IMG/VR virus record: IMGVR_UViG_3300032322_001295
Coordinates: 23,878 to 87,877 of that record
Reading direction: 5' to 3' (one strand)
From: a virus
DNA length: 64,000 bases
Shown here: piece by piece, positions 15,167-21,244 of the stretch
How the letters are laid out: each line of letters starts with the position of its first letter
How positions within the stretch are numbered: position 1 is the first letter of the stretch
Notes under the pieces: model-generated
Seen by the model: the letters and a program-made list of their open reading frames with translations, nothing else
What the model was told of the DNA's origin: nothing
Databases searched by the model: none
Position numbers and translations under genes: made by a program

Positions 15167-15359
15167 TGTTACGGTTTTTAATATGTTCTTCAATAAGTTC
15201 CTTGATAGATCCATAAGCAAGCTCCCACTCATGCGTGGGAGATGCGCCTTCATCTATCTCATCTATTGCAAGCGTTACGAAATCTAGTATATCATGTTTT
15301 AGTGCAGGATATTCAGATATCATTTGCATTGCATAGTCGTTTACAATTTTTCTGTTCAT
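15150..15359 (-). CDS. Unknown small acidic protein, 69 residues
   Basis: The ATG at 15359 overlaps the upstream gene's stop as ATGA and is preferred to an earlier Met. The protein is helical and acidic (KHDILDFVTLAIDEIDEGA). No family is recognised. Its last 17 bases overlap the signal peptide of the next gene. Confidence 0.5.
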   Translation of the reverse strand: MNRKIVNDYAMQMISEYPALKHDILDFVTLAIDEIDEGASPTHEWELAYGSIKELIEEHIKNRNNESID

Positions 15360-15955
15360 TTGTACCCAATCATTGCGCATAGAGGTCCCAAAATATCTGC
15401 TACAAGCATAACTGCTTTAGCTTTGGGTCTAGCGTTGTCATTTAATCCATTTAACCCTTTGTTTAATGAAGGATACGATGGCATAATGGTATTCCATTTT
15501 CCTAATATGCAACTACTACTAATAGCATTGCATTCTTCCTGAATGTTATCAGTTTTCAATGTACCTGTTCTGTCTACAACATTATATGCTTTGGTCATAG
15601 CAGCACTAAGCTCTTTACCATTACGCTTATAACTATGCGCTATAGTCATAACAGCGCTCATATTCTTTTTACTTATAGGTTCATATCTCTTACGCGCTAG
15701 CTCTACAAACAATGCAGAGATGTAATGAGATAAATAGCTGAATCCAAACTGCTTTCCCTGGTACTCATAGTCCCATTTGTAATGAAAGAAGTTTCTATGC
15801 TTTGCTTGCAAGCCGGCAAACTTACGGACAATAGCAGAGCATGCATCAACAATAACTTGCTTTTCTTCTTTAGTAGCCAGCTCACCTTCAAAGATTTCTT
15901 TAGCCTCAATAAGTTGAGCTGAAAACTTATCGATTGTTTCTTGAATATCGTTCAC
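15356..15955 (-). CDS. Unknown protein, 199 residues
   Basis: The first 40 residues are an acidic helix (MNDIQETIDKFSAQLIEAKE); the middle has an aromatic basic section (KHRNFFHYKWDYEYQGKQF); the C-terminus is hydrophobic (KAVMLVADILGPLCAMIGYK) and might touch a membrane. No family is recognised. It heads the unit that begins just behind the terminator at 15977-16005. Confidence 0.55.
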   Translation of the reverse strand: MNDIQETIDKFSAQLIEAKEIFEGELATKEEKQVIVDACSAIVRKFAGLQAKHRNFFHYKWDYEYQGKQFGFSYLSHYISALFVELARKRYEPISKKNMSAVMTIAHSYKRNGKELSAAMTKAYNVVDRTGTLKTDNIQEECNAISSSCILGKWNTIMPSYPSLNKGLNGLNDNARPKAKAVMLVADILGPLCAMIGYK

Positions 15956-15976
15956 GATTTATAATTTTAATAATAA

Positions 15977-16005
15977 AATAAAAAGGGCAGCTATTACAGC
16001 TGCCC
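15977..16005 (-). terminator. Rho-independent terminator
   Basis: A perfect 8-bp GC-rich stem (GGGCAGCT at 15985-15992 with AGCTGCCC at 15998-16005) and a 5-nt loop are followed on the minus strand by TTTTTATTTTATTATT. This is the strongest terminator in the window and closes the unit starting near 19.2 kb. Confidence 0.85.
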
Positions 16006-16036
16006 CAACACACTATAAACACAAATAAACACTAGT

Positions 16037-16519
16037 CTAATCTTCAATCTCGTAATGGTGTACACGCTGGTACTCATCATCACGCATAACTTTTACATTA
16101 TTATTGCCTTGTAACTGTGCAACAGCGCATTCGTATGGTATAATATACCCATACTTATTAAAGTACACAGGCTTATTAACTAAGTCTTCACCAGATGTAT
16201 ATTTGTATCCGGTAAACTCTATTGTTTCTACATAAGCTTGTATAAAAGATGATAAATCTCTTAAAACTATTTCAGGCTTTATGTCGCTAAACACTGCAAG
16301 ACATTCAACTAAGTCTTTACTCTTAGCTAATGCTTCAAGATTATGGTATGCAATGATAGTGTCATACTGTCCTAGATCTTCTTCAGGAACAGCAATAGAT
16401 ACATGTACTTCCATAAGATTGTTATCACGCTGTCCAAATAAAGTACAAGCGTTCATTAGTAATACGATAACCGCAACAATCACAGCGTTTACCATATAGT
16501 TGTCATAATTATTTTTCAT
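16037..16519 (-). CDS. Membrane-anchored protein of unknown function
   Basis: A hydrophobic stretch at residues 9-24 (MVNAVIVAVIVLLMNACTLF) acts as signal or anchor. The LMNAC ending could be a lipobox, making C25 a lipidated residue; the fit is imperfect. The remaining 130 residues are acidic and soluble. It is the last gene before the terminator at 15977-16005. Envelope location is supported; function is not. Confidence 0.55.
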   Translation of the reverse strand: MKNNYDNYMVNAVIVAVIVLLMNACTLFGQRDNNLMEVHVSIAVPEEDLGQYDTIIAYHNLEALAKSKDLVECLAVFSDIKPEIVLRDLSSFIQAYVETIEFTGYKYTSGEDLVNKPVYFNKYGYIIPYECAVAQLQGNNNVKVMRDDEYQRVHHYEIED

Positions 16520-16520
16520 G

Positions 16521-16862
16521 TTAGATAAATGTTTTAAATGAAATAAGATTTTTTATCTCTTCAATACTACTCACTGCATCAGCATCGCCGCCATCATCGT
16601 CTTTGTTACTGCCGATGATAAGAGCATTGCCAATCAGCTGTTGTGCGCCCCAACTATTTCCTGGTACGTTTATAATAAAACCATTTCTATTTGTTGTAAA
16701 AATAGCTTCATCATCTACATACATGTAGTCGCCATTGTCAAAAGAATAACCTCCAGTTATGATATCACAACCTATAAGACTGCGAATCTCCCTAAAGTCA
16801 TTGCCTGTAATCCTGGCTTCAAATATTTCTTTTTTATCGCTATCAATAAATATGGCTCTCAT
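16521..16862 (-). CDS. DUF3846-like protein, 113 residues
   Basis: The start at 16862 (MRAIFIDSDKKEIFEA) lies two bases beyond the upstream gene's stop; an earlier in-frame start would be inside that gene. The sequence shows a YMYVDDEAIF stretch and an IGNALIIGSNKDD end that resemble the DUF3846 family, a small phage and plasmid protein family of unknown role. An acidic DDDGGDAD patch precedes a short C-terminal helix. Confidence 0.55.
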   Translation of the reverse strand: MRAIFIDSDKKEIFEARITGNDFREIRSLIGCDIITGGYSFDNGDYMYVDDEAIFTTNRNGFIINVPGNSWGAQQLIGNALIIGSNKDDDGGDADAVSSIEEIKNLISFKTFI

Positions 16863-16864
16863 AA

Positions 16865-17062
16865 TTAGTCTTCTTTGTATACATGAGACACACAAAAACA
16901 CAGTGTCATCATGATAAGTAAACTAATAAATACCAACACTTTGGTTATAAAAGTTTGGTATACAGCTGTCTCTTGTAAATGGTAGGCAAACAAAAATGCC
17001 ATATTACCAAAGAACAGACCCATTGCAGTCATAAATATTTTTACTATTAGCGCTGTTTTCAT
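16865..17062 (-). CDS. Small two-span membrane protein
   Basis: Two hydrophobic segments at about residues 4-26 and 38-58 with a short polar loop, 65 residues in all. The size and plan fit a holin or a small membrane effector, but the position among early genes argues against late lysis. It ends two bases before the DUF3846-like gene and starts one base before the gene at 17063 ends. Confidence 0.5.
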   Translation of the reverse strand: MKTALIVKIFMTAMGLFFGNMAFLFAYHLQETAVYQTFITKVLVFISLLIMMTLCFCVSHVYKED

Positions 17063-17680
17063 TTATCTATTTATTAAATAATGTTTGAATAATTTTTCCA
17101 TCACATCATGCTTGTTTTTAAAGGTCATCATATATGTACCTCTGGAGTAGCTTAAATCATCTATACTGTATGTCAACTCATCGTTGTGAACATCACTCCA
17201 ATGATTTGGAATAGAAGCCTCACAACAAATAAAATTAGACAATGTGTGTTTCTTAACAACTAAGTTAAAGCTAAACGTATGTTCATATATGTTATCAACA
17301 GTAAAATGTGATACATTAACAAACTTGCTTACTTTAAACCTAATGTCAATCTTTTCAGTGCTACCATCAAAAGATTTAGTGTGACCTCTTTCTATTGGTT
17401 TAGCTGTACATAGAAAACCTGGACAATTAAATACACTTTCTCTGTTATCTCTATATAACTCTTCAAGTGAATAAAAAGATACAAGTATTTCTTTTCTGTA
17501 TAAGTCAAACATATGCTCCATAATTTTGATAGCAAATGATTTAGTTAAGTCATAATTAAAATCACCTTTGTCGGTGCCTTCTTCATAACCAAACTGCTCT
17601 TTTGCTAGCATCTCAGCATATCCTTTCTTGTTGTTATCATGAGAAAACATGAGTTCAACAATCATACTAATGTCTAACAT
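17063..17680 (-). CDS. Unknown protein, 205 residues
   Basis: Soluble, with alternating strand-type segments in the C-terminal half (KIDIRFKVSKFVNVSHFTVD, TFSFNLVVKKHTL) that suggest a beta sandwich. No family is recognised. It overlaps the upstream gene by 7 bases. The similar fold-like pattern of the next gene suggests the two may be related, but identity is too low to judge by eye. Confidence 0.5.
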   Translation of the reverse strand: MLDISMIVELMFSHDNNKKGYAEMLAKEQFGYEEGTDKGDFNYDLTKSFAIKIMEHMFDLYRKEILVSFYSLEELYRDNRESVFNCPGFLCTAKPIERGHTKSFDGSTEKIDIRFKVSKFVNVSHFTVDNIYEHTFSFNLVVKKHTLSNFICCEASIPNHWSDVHNDELTYSIDDLSYSRGTYMMTFKNKHDVMEKLFKHYLINR

Positions 17681-18231
17681 ATAGTTTGTTTTAAAAATAA
17701 AATAATATTATTTACAAAAGTATCGCCAGTAACTGATGTCGTTATATCTCCATCCTGGATTTCATAACGACATTCTGATAAGTTTAAATCAGACCTGTAT
17801 ACGTCATAGCTCCTTACTATATCTAGTGAAAGTAATAACCTGTAAGATGAGTTAAACCAGATGGTAAGTACAACTGACATACGCTCATGTATTATCATTC
17901 TACTTCCACTGTCAAAATCTGTACAGTAATTATATTCATCAACAATATCGTAATGAATATTGCCACAAACAAAATGCTTTCTATCACCTTCAAAGTATCC
18001 AAGGCTATACTGATCATCACAGGATATATCTGAACACTTGATTGCATGTAATACTAAAGCTTCTGCTATGCAACTAATGTATAGTTCAATAGCACTATCT
18101 CTTGTATCAGCATCTGCATCATCTATGATAGATTTCAGTAACAACAAAGATAGCTCCACATCATCAGCCAAGAATAATGTAGAGCATCTCTTTATCATAT
18201 CATTTAGTTCTTGCATGCCGGACCAATGCAT
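17674..18231 (-). CDS. Unknown acidic protein, about 185 residues
   Basis: The frame stays open back to a TTG at 18327, but the stretch before 18231 contains two hairpins. The first ATGs (18231 and 18216) lie within a 12-bp hairpin, so an ATG start with a structured leader is preferred. Residues after the start are helical (MQELNDMIKRC, ELSLLLLKSIIDDADADTR), then strand-rich (MIIHERMSVVLTIWF). No family is recognised. If the TTG start is real, it adds a hydrophobic N-terminus. Confidence 0.45.
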   Translation of the reverse strand: MHWSGMQELNDMIKRCSTLFLADDVELSLLLLKSIIDDADADTRDSAIELYISCIAEALVLHAIKCSDISCDDQYSLGYFEGDRKHFVCGNIHYDIVDEYNYCTDFDSGSRMIIHERMSVVLTIWFNSSYRLLLSLDIVRSYDVYRSDLNLSECRYEIQDGDITTSVTGDTFVNNIILFLKQTIC

Positions 18232-18240
18232 GCGAAGAAC
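18207..18240. repeat. Strong 12-bp inverted repeat at a start codon
   Basis: GTTCTTGCATGC (18207-18218) pairs with GCATGCGAAGAAC (18228-18240) over 12 bp with one bulged base and a 9-nt loop. Candidate start codons for the gene ending at 17674 lie in its arms. A smaller hairpin, CCTAC-TAAT-GTAGG (18253-18266), followed by TTTT on the minus strand, sits just upstream and resembles a weak terminator. Confidence 0.6.
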
Positions 18241-18330
18241 CCAAGAACAAAACCTACTAATGTAGGCAAGTGGGCCCAGTAATAATAAAGGAATACTGAC
18301 AACCCAATGGTCATCAGTATCCCCCAATTG

Positions 18331-18630
18331 TTAGAGATAAACTGTTTCACGTTGTACATTTTTAACAAACGCTTGAAAAACTCTTATTGACTCATCAATA
18401 CCAGGAAGAGTGTTAAACATATAAATATCTTCTACGTTGTTGTTTTTATCTACGTAGATTTTTACTCCGACTTGACCAAATCCGTAGATTCGGTAACTTA
18501 TTATGTAATGCCCCTCATCTTCTTTATACTTCCCATCTTCCCATAGATTAAGTTGGTACTGTGTACCATCGTTAGGAAATAACTCTTCCATTTTATTTAA
18601 TACCTCAGTTCTTAATTCTTGATAGTTCAT
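18331..18630 (-). CDS. Unknown protein, 99 residues, with repeated leader
   Basis: Soluble protein with strand-type patterns (HYIISYRIYGFGQVGVKIYV) and a helical N-terminus (LRTEVLNKMEELF). No family is recognised. Its start follows directly behind one copy of the 50-nt leader element (18637-18686), which fixes the start at 18630. Confidence 0.55.
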   Translation of the reverse strand: MNYQELRTEVLNKMEELFPNDGTQYQLNLWEDGKYKEDEGHYIISYRIYGFGQVGVKIYVDKNNNVEDIYMFNTLPGIDESIRVFQAFVKNVQRETVYL

Positions 18631-18636
18631 AACTAT

Positions 18637-18686
18637 TATACTCTTGTCATCCTCACATAGGCTCGAGTTCTACCTATACGCTTGTT
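18637..18686 (-). promoter_or_regulatory. 50-nt leader element, copy A
   Basis: Lies six bases upstream of a start codon and is the same length as copy B (18916-18965). The plus-strand left part TATACTCTTGTCATCCT and the right end CTTGTT are identical in both. Between them a 5-bp stem ATAGG/CCTAT encloses the loop CTCGAGTTCTA. Compared with copy B, three stem pairs differ in both arms and still pair. It may be a leader RNA controlling translation or a hairpin promoter for a phage RNA polymerase. Confidence 0.7.
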
Positions 18687-18697
18687 AGTTATTTGTT

Positions 18698-18910
18698 TTA
18701 TATTGTTATTTCTGCTGGGTTCATGCAAAGCATGACATCCCACTCTTGACCGTAGTCAGAAAAAACTAAACTGTATGGTTCGCGTTCGTAATACTGAACA
18801 CCATTCCAAGAAAAAAGCATACAGCCTTCTTCGTCCCTGATTTGCAATCCATTATCATCAACACATGGAAGCAAACATTTAAGAGGGACATATTGTCCTG
18901 TCTGTGTCAT
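18698..18910 (-). CDS. Unknown small protein, 70 residues
   Basis: Short protein with an aromatic, strand-rich body (GCMLFSWNGVQYYEREPYSL) and several Cys. The layout suggests a small beta barrel; no family is recognised. The start at 18910 is fixed by leader copy B, which begins 5 bases upstream. It ends 11 bases before leader copy A. Confidence 0.5.
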   Translation of the reverse strand: MTQTGQYVPLKCLLPCVDDNGLQIRDEEGCMLFSWNGVQYYEREPYSLVFSDYGQEWDVMLCMNPAEITI

Positions 18911-18915
18911 ACTTA

Positions 18916-18965
18916 TATACTCTTGTCATCCTTACACGTGCTCGAGCTCTACACGCATACTTGTT
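18916..18965 (-). promoter_or_regulatory. 50-nt leader element, copy B
   Basis: Same length and end sequences as copy A. The stem is CGTG/CACG around the loop CTCGAGCTCTA. The stem sequence differs from copy A but is still complementary, which is covariation evidence that the structure is selected. It sits directly upstream of the start at 18910. Confidence 0.7.
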
Positions 18966-18994
18966 TTTTTAAATGATTTGTTGTTTCTTACTGG

Positions 18995-19034
18995 ATAGTA
19001 CATACTACCCTCGCACCTGTAAACTCAGGTTGTT
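18995..19034 (-). other. Two hairpins in an intergenic gap
   Basis: The gap between the gene ending at 19039 and leader copy B holds GGATAGTACATACTACCC and ACCTGTAAACTCAGGT, both able to form short stems. There is no following T-run on the minus strand, so a terminator is doubtful; an RNA processing or folding role is possible. Confidence 0.3.
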
Positions 19035-19038
19035 ATTC

Positions 19039-19233
19039 TTAATCTTCTAGTTTACGCACGTTCACATACGTTACTACAGTATCACCACTATTATCTGTAT
19101 CTAGAAGTTGATTCCAGATATAATCTGCAACTTTTTCCGCGTTCTCTTCAAGTACATATACACTGTGAAGATTGTCATTTAAATAAATACCATAAGAAAA
19201 TGGTGTTAAATAATCAAAAGATAACTTTTCCAT
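19039..19233 (-). CDS. Unknown small protein, 64 residues
   Basis: The start at 19233 (MEKLSFDYLTPFSYG) is chosen over an ATG at 19248 because the diverged leader copy C begins just upstream of it, in the same spacing as copies A and B. The protein is acidic and soluble, with a YVLEENAEKVADYIW helix. No family is recognised. It is the first gene of the leftward unit that ends at the terminator near 16.0 kb. Confidence 0.5.
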   Translation of the reverse strand: MEKLSFDYLTPFSYGIYLNDNLHSVYVLEENAEKVADYIWNQLLDTDNSGDTVVTYVNVRKLED

Positions 19234-19234
19234 A

Positions 19235-19281
19235 ATACTAGTGACCATTCTTTATAGGGCATTTGAGTCATTTCCCTTGTT
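19235..19281 (-). promoter_or_regulatory. Diverged leader element, copy C
   Basis: Shares the plan of copies A and B: ATACT near the start codon, a stem AGGG/CCCT (19256-19259 with 19274-19277), a loop containing TTGAGTC, and the same CTTGTT end. Similarity is weaker and the loop is 14 nt instead of 11, so this is a candidate relative only. Confidence 0.4.
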
Positions 19282-19437
19282 GTGAAAAATATATAAAGTG
19301 TAGATATAATCACCTATAATAAAACCCACGCAATCACTTACAATATTAGTATGTATAACACTAATAGAGTTGTGCGATATGATGTAGAGTAGAGTAATGC
19401 GCAGCAGATGGTAGCCACTCACACCTTTTCTCTATCA

Positions 19438-19453
19438 TGTTCCACGTGGAACA
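19438..19453. promoter_or_regulatory. parS: parS-like palindrome
   Basis: TGTTCCACGTGGAACA is a perfect 16-bp palindrome and fits the bacterial chromosomal parS consensus (TGTTnCACGTGnAACA), the site where Spo0J/ParB loads as a CTP-dependent clamp. Either the phage's own ParB-family protein or the host ParB could bind it. Only one copy is seen in the window. Confidence 0.75.
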
Positions 19454-19539
19454 ATAGCACTAACAGTCTGACAGTCAACGCTATATGTAAATCATTATCT
19501 AATATTTTGTTATCTTACTAACAGTAGTATGAACCTTTT

Positions 19540-19574
19540 AAAAAAACCCCACGCCCGAAGGCGCAGGGATTTTT
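19540..19574 (-). terminator. Rho-independent terminator, probably bidirectional
   Basis: The stem CGCC-CGAA-GGCG with an outer CCC/GGG (19547-19568) has seven A's on its left, giving a T7 tail on the minus strand, and ATTTTTC on its right. It lies immediately after the stop of the leftward gene at 19576. Confidence 0.8.
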
Positions 19575-19575
19575 C

Positions 19576-19938
19576 TTACTTCTTCTTCTTAGTAGTAGTT
19601 TTGACCACTACTTCTTTCTTTTCTTCTTCTTCTTCAGGAAGTCTAGTCTCGACGACAGCTTTGTTGTTGATGGTGACGAATAACTCCTCACCAGTTTCAA
19701 ATACAAACTCTTGTTCGTCTAGGAAATCTTCTAGGATTCCATCTTTACGTAATTGGTCTATCAACTGATAGGCACCAATGGTACCCTTATCAGTCAAGAT
19801 ACACTGCGAAGCTTTCTGCCCCCAAGTGCCTTTTCCCAATAACTTTACAAGATGTTCCCCTTCTTTCATGAATAGAGGAGAGTTCTTTTCTCCTTTTTCA
19901 ATGATTTCTGTAACCTTTCCTAATGATACCTTGCTCAT
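19576..19938 (-). CDS. Unknown protein with charged tail, 120 residues
   Basis: The first 75 residues look like a small folded domain (GEHLVKLLGKGTWGQKASQC, IGAYQLIDQLRKDGILEDFL) that may be a winged-helix type. The end is an EEEEEKKE run followed by KTTTKKKK, coded by a low-complexity GAA/AAG stretch. Such tails are seen on nucleic-acid-binding proteins. It is transcribed toward the control region and stopped by the terminator at 19540-19574. A regulator of the divide is plausible but not shown. Confidence 0.6.
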   Translation of the reverse strand: MSKVSLGKVTEIIEKGEKNSPLFMKEGEHLVKLLGKGTWGQKASQCILTDKGTIGAYQLIDQLRKDGILEDFLDEQEFVFETGEELFVTINNKAVVETRLPEEEEEKKEVVVKTTTKKKK

Positions 19939-20033
19939 AATACATGAAATTAAAAAGTTAGATAATGATTTAACGCGGGGGTACGATACATTAAGTGCCC
20001 TCCCGTCTTTTTTCTTTTTCCTCTACCAAAAAC

Positions 20034-20065
20034 TTGCATAAAACGTGCTATCTGTGTATATTGTG
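20034..20065 (+). promoter_or_regulatory. Candidate promoter for the rightward block
   Basis: TTG at 20034-20036 and TATATTGTG at 20057-20065 are 20 bases apart, close to the Bacteroidota -33/-7 layout. The first rightward gene starts 33 bases later. A GC-rich dyad (CGGGGG/CCCTCCCG, about 19976-20005) followed by a T-rich stretch lies upstream and may insulate it. Confidence 0.45.
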
Positions 20066-20098
20066 CCATTATTCATTCACTATTAAATCTATATTATT

Positions 20099-20602
20099 AT
20101 GCAGACTAGGATAAATTATTATGTAAGGACTACTACTGGTGGTCATATAAAGTTGGGTACTTTGGTTACGACTAAAGATTGCAAGGTACTGGGGGTAGTT
20201 GAGGAGGTTGGAAGATTACTGGGGATAGATGGGTGGAACTGTTACGAGGTTAATGGCAAGATGGTTGTTGATGGTCCTGGTATTCCTACTGATATTGTAT
20301 ATGATTTTGTTGTTAATCATACTGGTCAGTCTATGAGTTTGAGGTATGATAATAGTATTGATATTAGTGGGTTTGTTGTACCGAAGATAGGGGGGTATAA
20401 ATATGTTGCACCGGTTGTTGGTGATGAGGTTGTTGAGGTAGAGGCTGGTCCTGCTCCGAGTGAGAGTGTTGGGATGTTGAAAGAGCCTGATTATAGTAAG
20501 ATGAAGAAGGCTGAGTTGTTGGAGATATTGGGTGATGACGGCGATGGTAAGTTGAGTAAGGCAGAGTTGATAGAAATTATTGTTAACAAGTTAAAGAAGT
20601 AG
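20099..20602 (+). CDS. Unknown protein with SAP/HeH-like C-terminus
   Basis: A 167-residue protein. The first 115 residues are strand-rich (MQTRINYYVRTTTGGHIKLG, NCYEVNGKMVVDGPG). A Pro/Ala/Glu linker follows, then YSKMKKAELLEIL and KLSKAELIEIIVNKL, two short helices of the kind found in SAP, HeH or LEM domains that bind DNA or end of phage proteins. The gene is markedly G+T-rich on its coding strand compared with later genes. It heads the rightward block. Confidence 0.55.
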   Translation: MQTRINYYVRTTTGGHIKLGTLVTTKDCKVLGVVEEVGRLLGIDGWNCYEVNGKMVVDGPGIPTDIVYDFVVNHTGQSMSLRYDNSIDISGFVVPKIGGYKYVAPVVGDEVVEVEAGPAPSESVGMLKEPDYSKMKKAELLEILGDDGDGKLSKAELIEIIVNKLKK

Positions 20603-20606
20603 GATT

Positions 20607-20909
20607 ATGATGTCTATATTAGAATATTTGGAATGGCGTGGTGTTAATATTGATGACCATGAGGAGCGTATGTGGTGGATTGGCTGGGAGGACGCTCATT
20701 GTATGGGCAGGAGTTATGATGGCTGGAGGGATTTGAGTAGTAGTGCAGATGGCCGTTATGAGAAGTTTGCTGCATTGGTTGTTGATTACTTGCTTTATTG
20801 TAAGGTTGCTGTTGAGAATGTTAGTAATCATTATGTTTTTAATGAGCCGGGGGTGTCTTATGAGGAAGTGATTGTTGGTAGTCAGAGAGGAGGGTCTTGT
20901 CATGAATAG
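20607..20909 (+). CDS. Unknown small protein, 100 residues
   Basis: Acidic with many Trp and Tyr (EERMWWIGWEDAHCMGRSYD). No family is recognised. An AGGA-type stretch lies just upstream of the ATGATG start pair. The same G+T-rich composition as the preceding gene suggests common origin. The last 8 bases overlap the next gene. Confidence 0.5.
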   Translation: MMSILEYLEWRGVNIDDHEERMWWIGWEDAHCMGRSYDGWRDLSSSADGRYEKFAALVVDYLLYCKVAVENVSNHYVFNEPGVSYEEVIVGSQRGGSCHE

Positions 20910-21234
20910 GTCCTTACTTGTTTTTGGTAGTATTACTGCTTTGAGTTTATTGTTTACGGCGATGCAGATAGCCTTCATCAGGTATAGTGTTGTTAAGGCT
21001 GACAAGTTAAATGATCAGGTTACTAAGGTTATGAATGACTTACGTGTTTTAGAAGCTGAGGTTAGGGTAAGGGATAGTATGTTGGTCAAGAGTATTGAAA
21101 GTAGTTATCAGAAGATAGAGGAACTGACAGAGATTCGGAAGATGAACCAGAAGCAGATTGATAGTTTGAAGTTGGAGATTGAAAGTGACCTTGATGTTAT
21201 TGATGAGTATAAAAAAGATATGTTAACTTGGTAA
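20902..21234 (+). CDS. Single-span coiled-coil protein, i-spanin-like
   Basis: Start at 20902 has a good AGGAGG ribosome site at about 20887-20892, which is unusual in this window. Residues 5-25 form a transmembrane helix, and residues 30-105 form a long coiled coil (VVKADKLNDQVTKVMNDLRV and onward). That is the plan of an inner-membrane spanin, which fuses the envelope membranes at lysis. Other membrane coiled-coil roles are possible. Confidence 0.5.
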   Translation: MNRSLLVFGSITALSLLFTAMQIAFIRYSVVKADKLNDQVTKVMNDLRVLEAEVRVRDSMLVKSIESSYQKIEELTEIRKMNQKQIDSLKLEIESDLDVIDEYKKDMLTW

Positions 21235-21244
21235 ATTTTTTGGA

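Larger units (their letters stand above)
19249..19575. other. Gene-free control region at the divide between the blocks
   Basis: About 330 bases with no gene. It holds a parS-like palindrome, an inverted repeat TATTAGT-9nt-ACTAATA (19344-19366), a short tandem GTAGAGTAGAGTA (from about 19384), two copies of ACTAACAGT (near 19460 and 19517) and a terminator at its right end. Its place between the leftward and rightward blocks makes it a candidate replication origin, partition locus or control region. No promoter is obvious by eye. Confidence 0.5.

Noticed and set aside
16865-17062. Two-span protein as the main holin
   Set aside because: Topology fits, but it lies in the early leftward block, while two better placed holin-like genes are in the late operon.
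19976-20020. GC-rich dyad with T-tract as a plus-strand terminator
   Set aside because: The stem is short with a G-T pair and no plus-strand gene lies upstream, so it is mentioned only as a possible insulator.
19529-20041. Plus-strand frames opposite the 120-residue gene at 19576-19938
   Set aside because: The Ser/Thr-rich and Phe/Pro-rich translations are mirrors of the GAA/AAG tract and of the promoter region; no ribosome site is seen.
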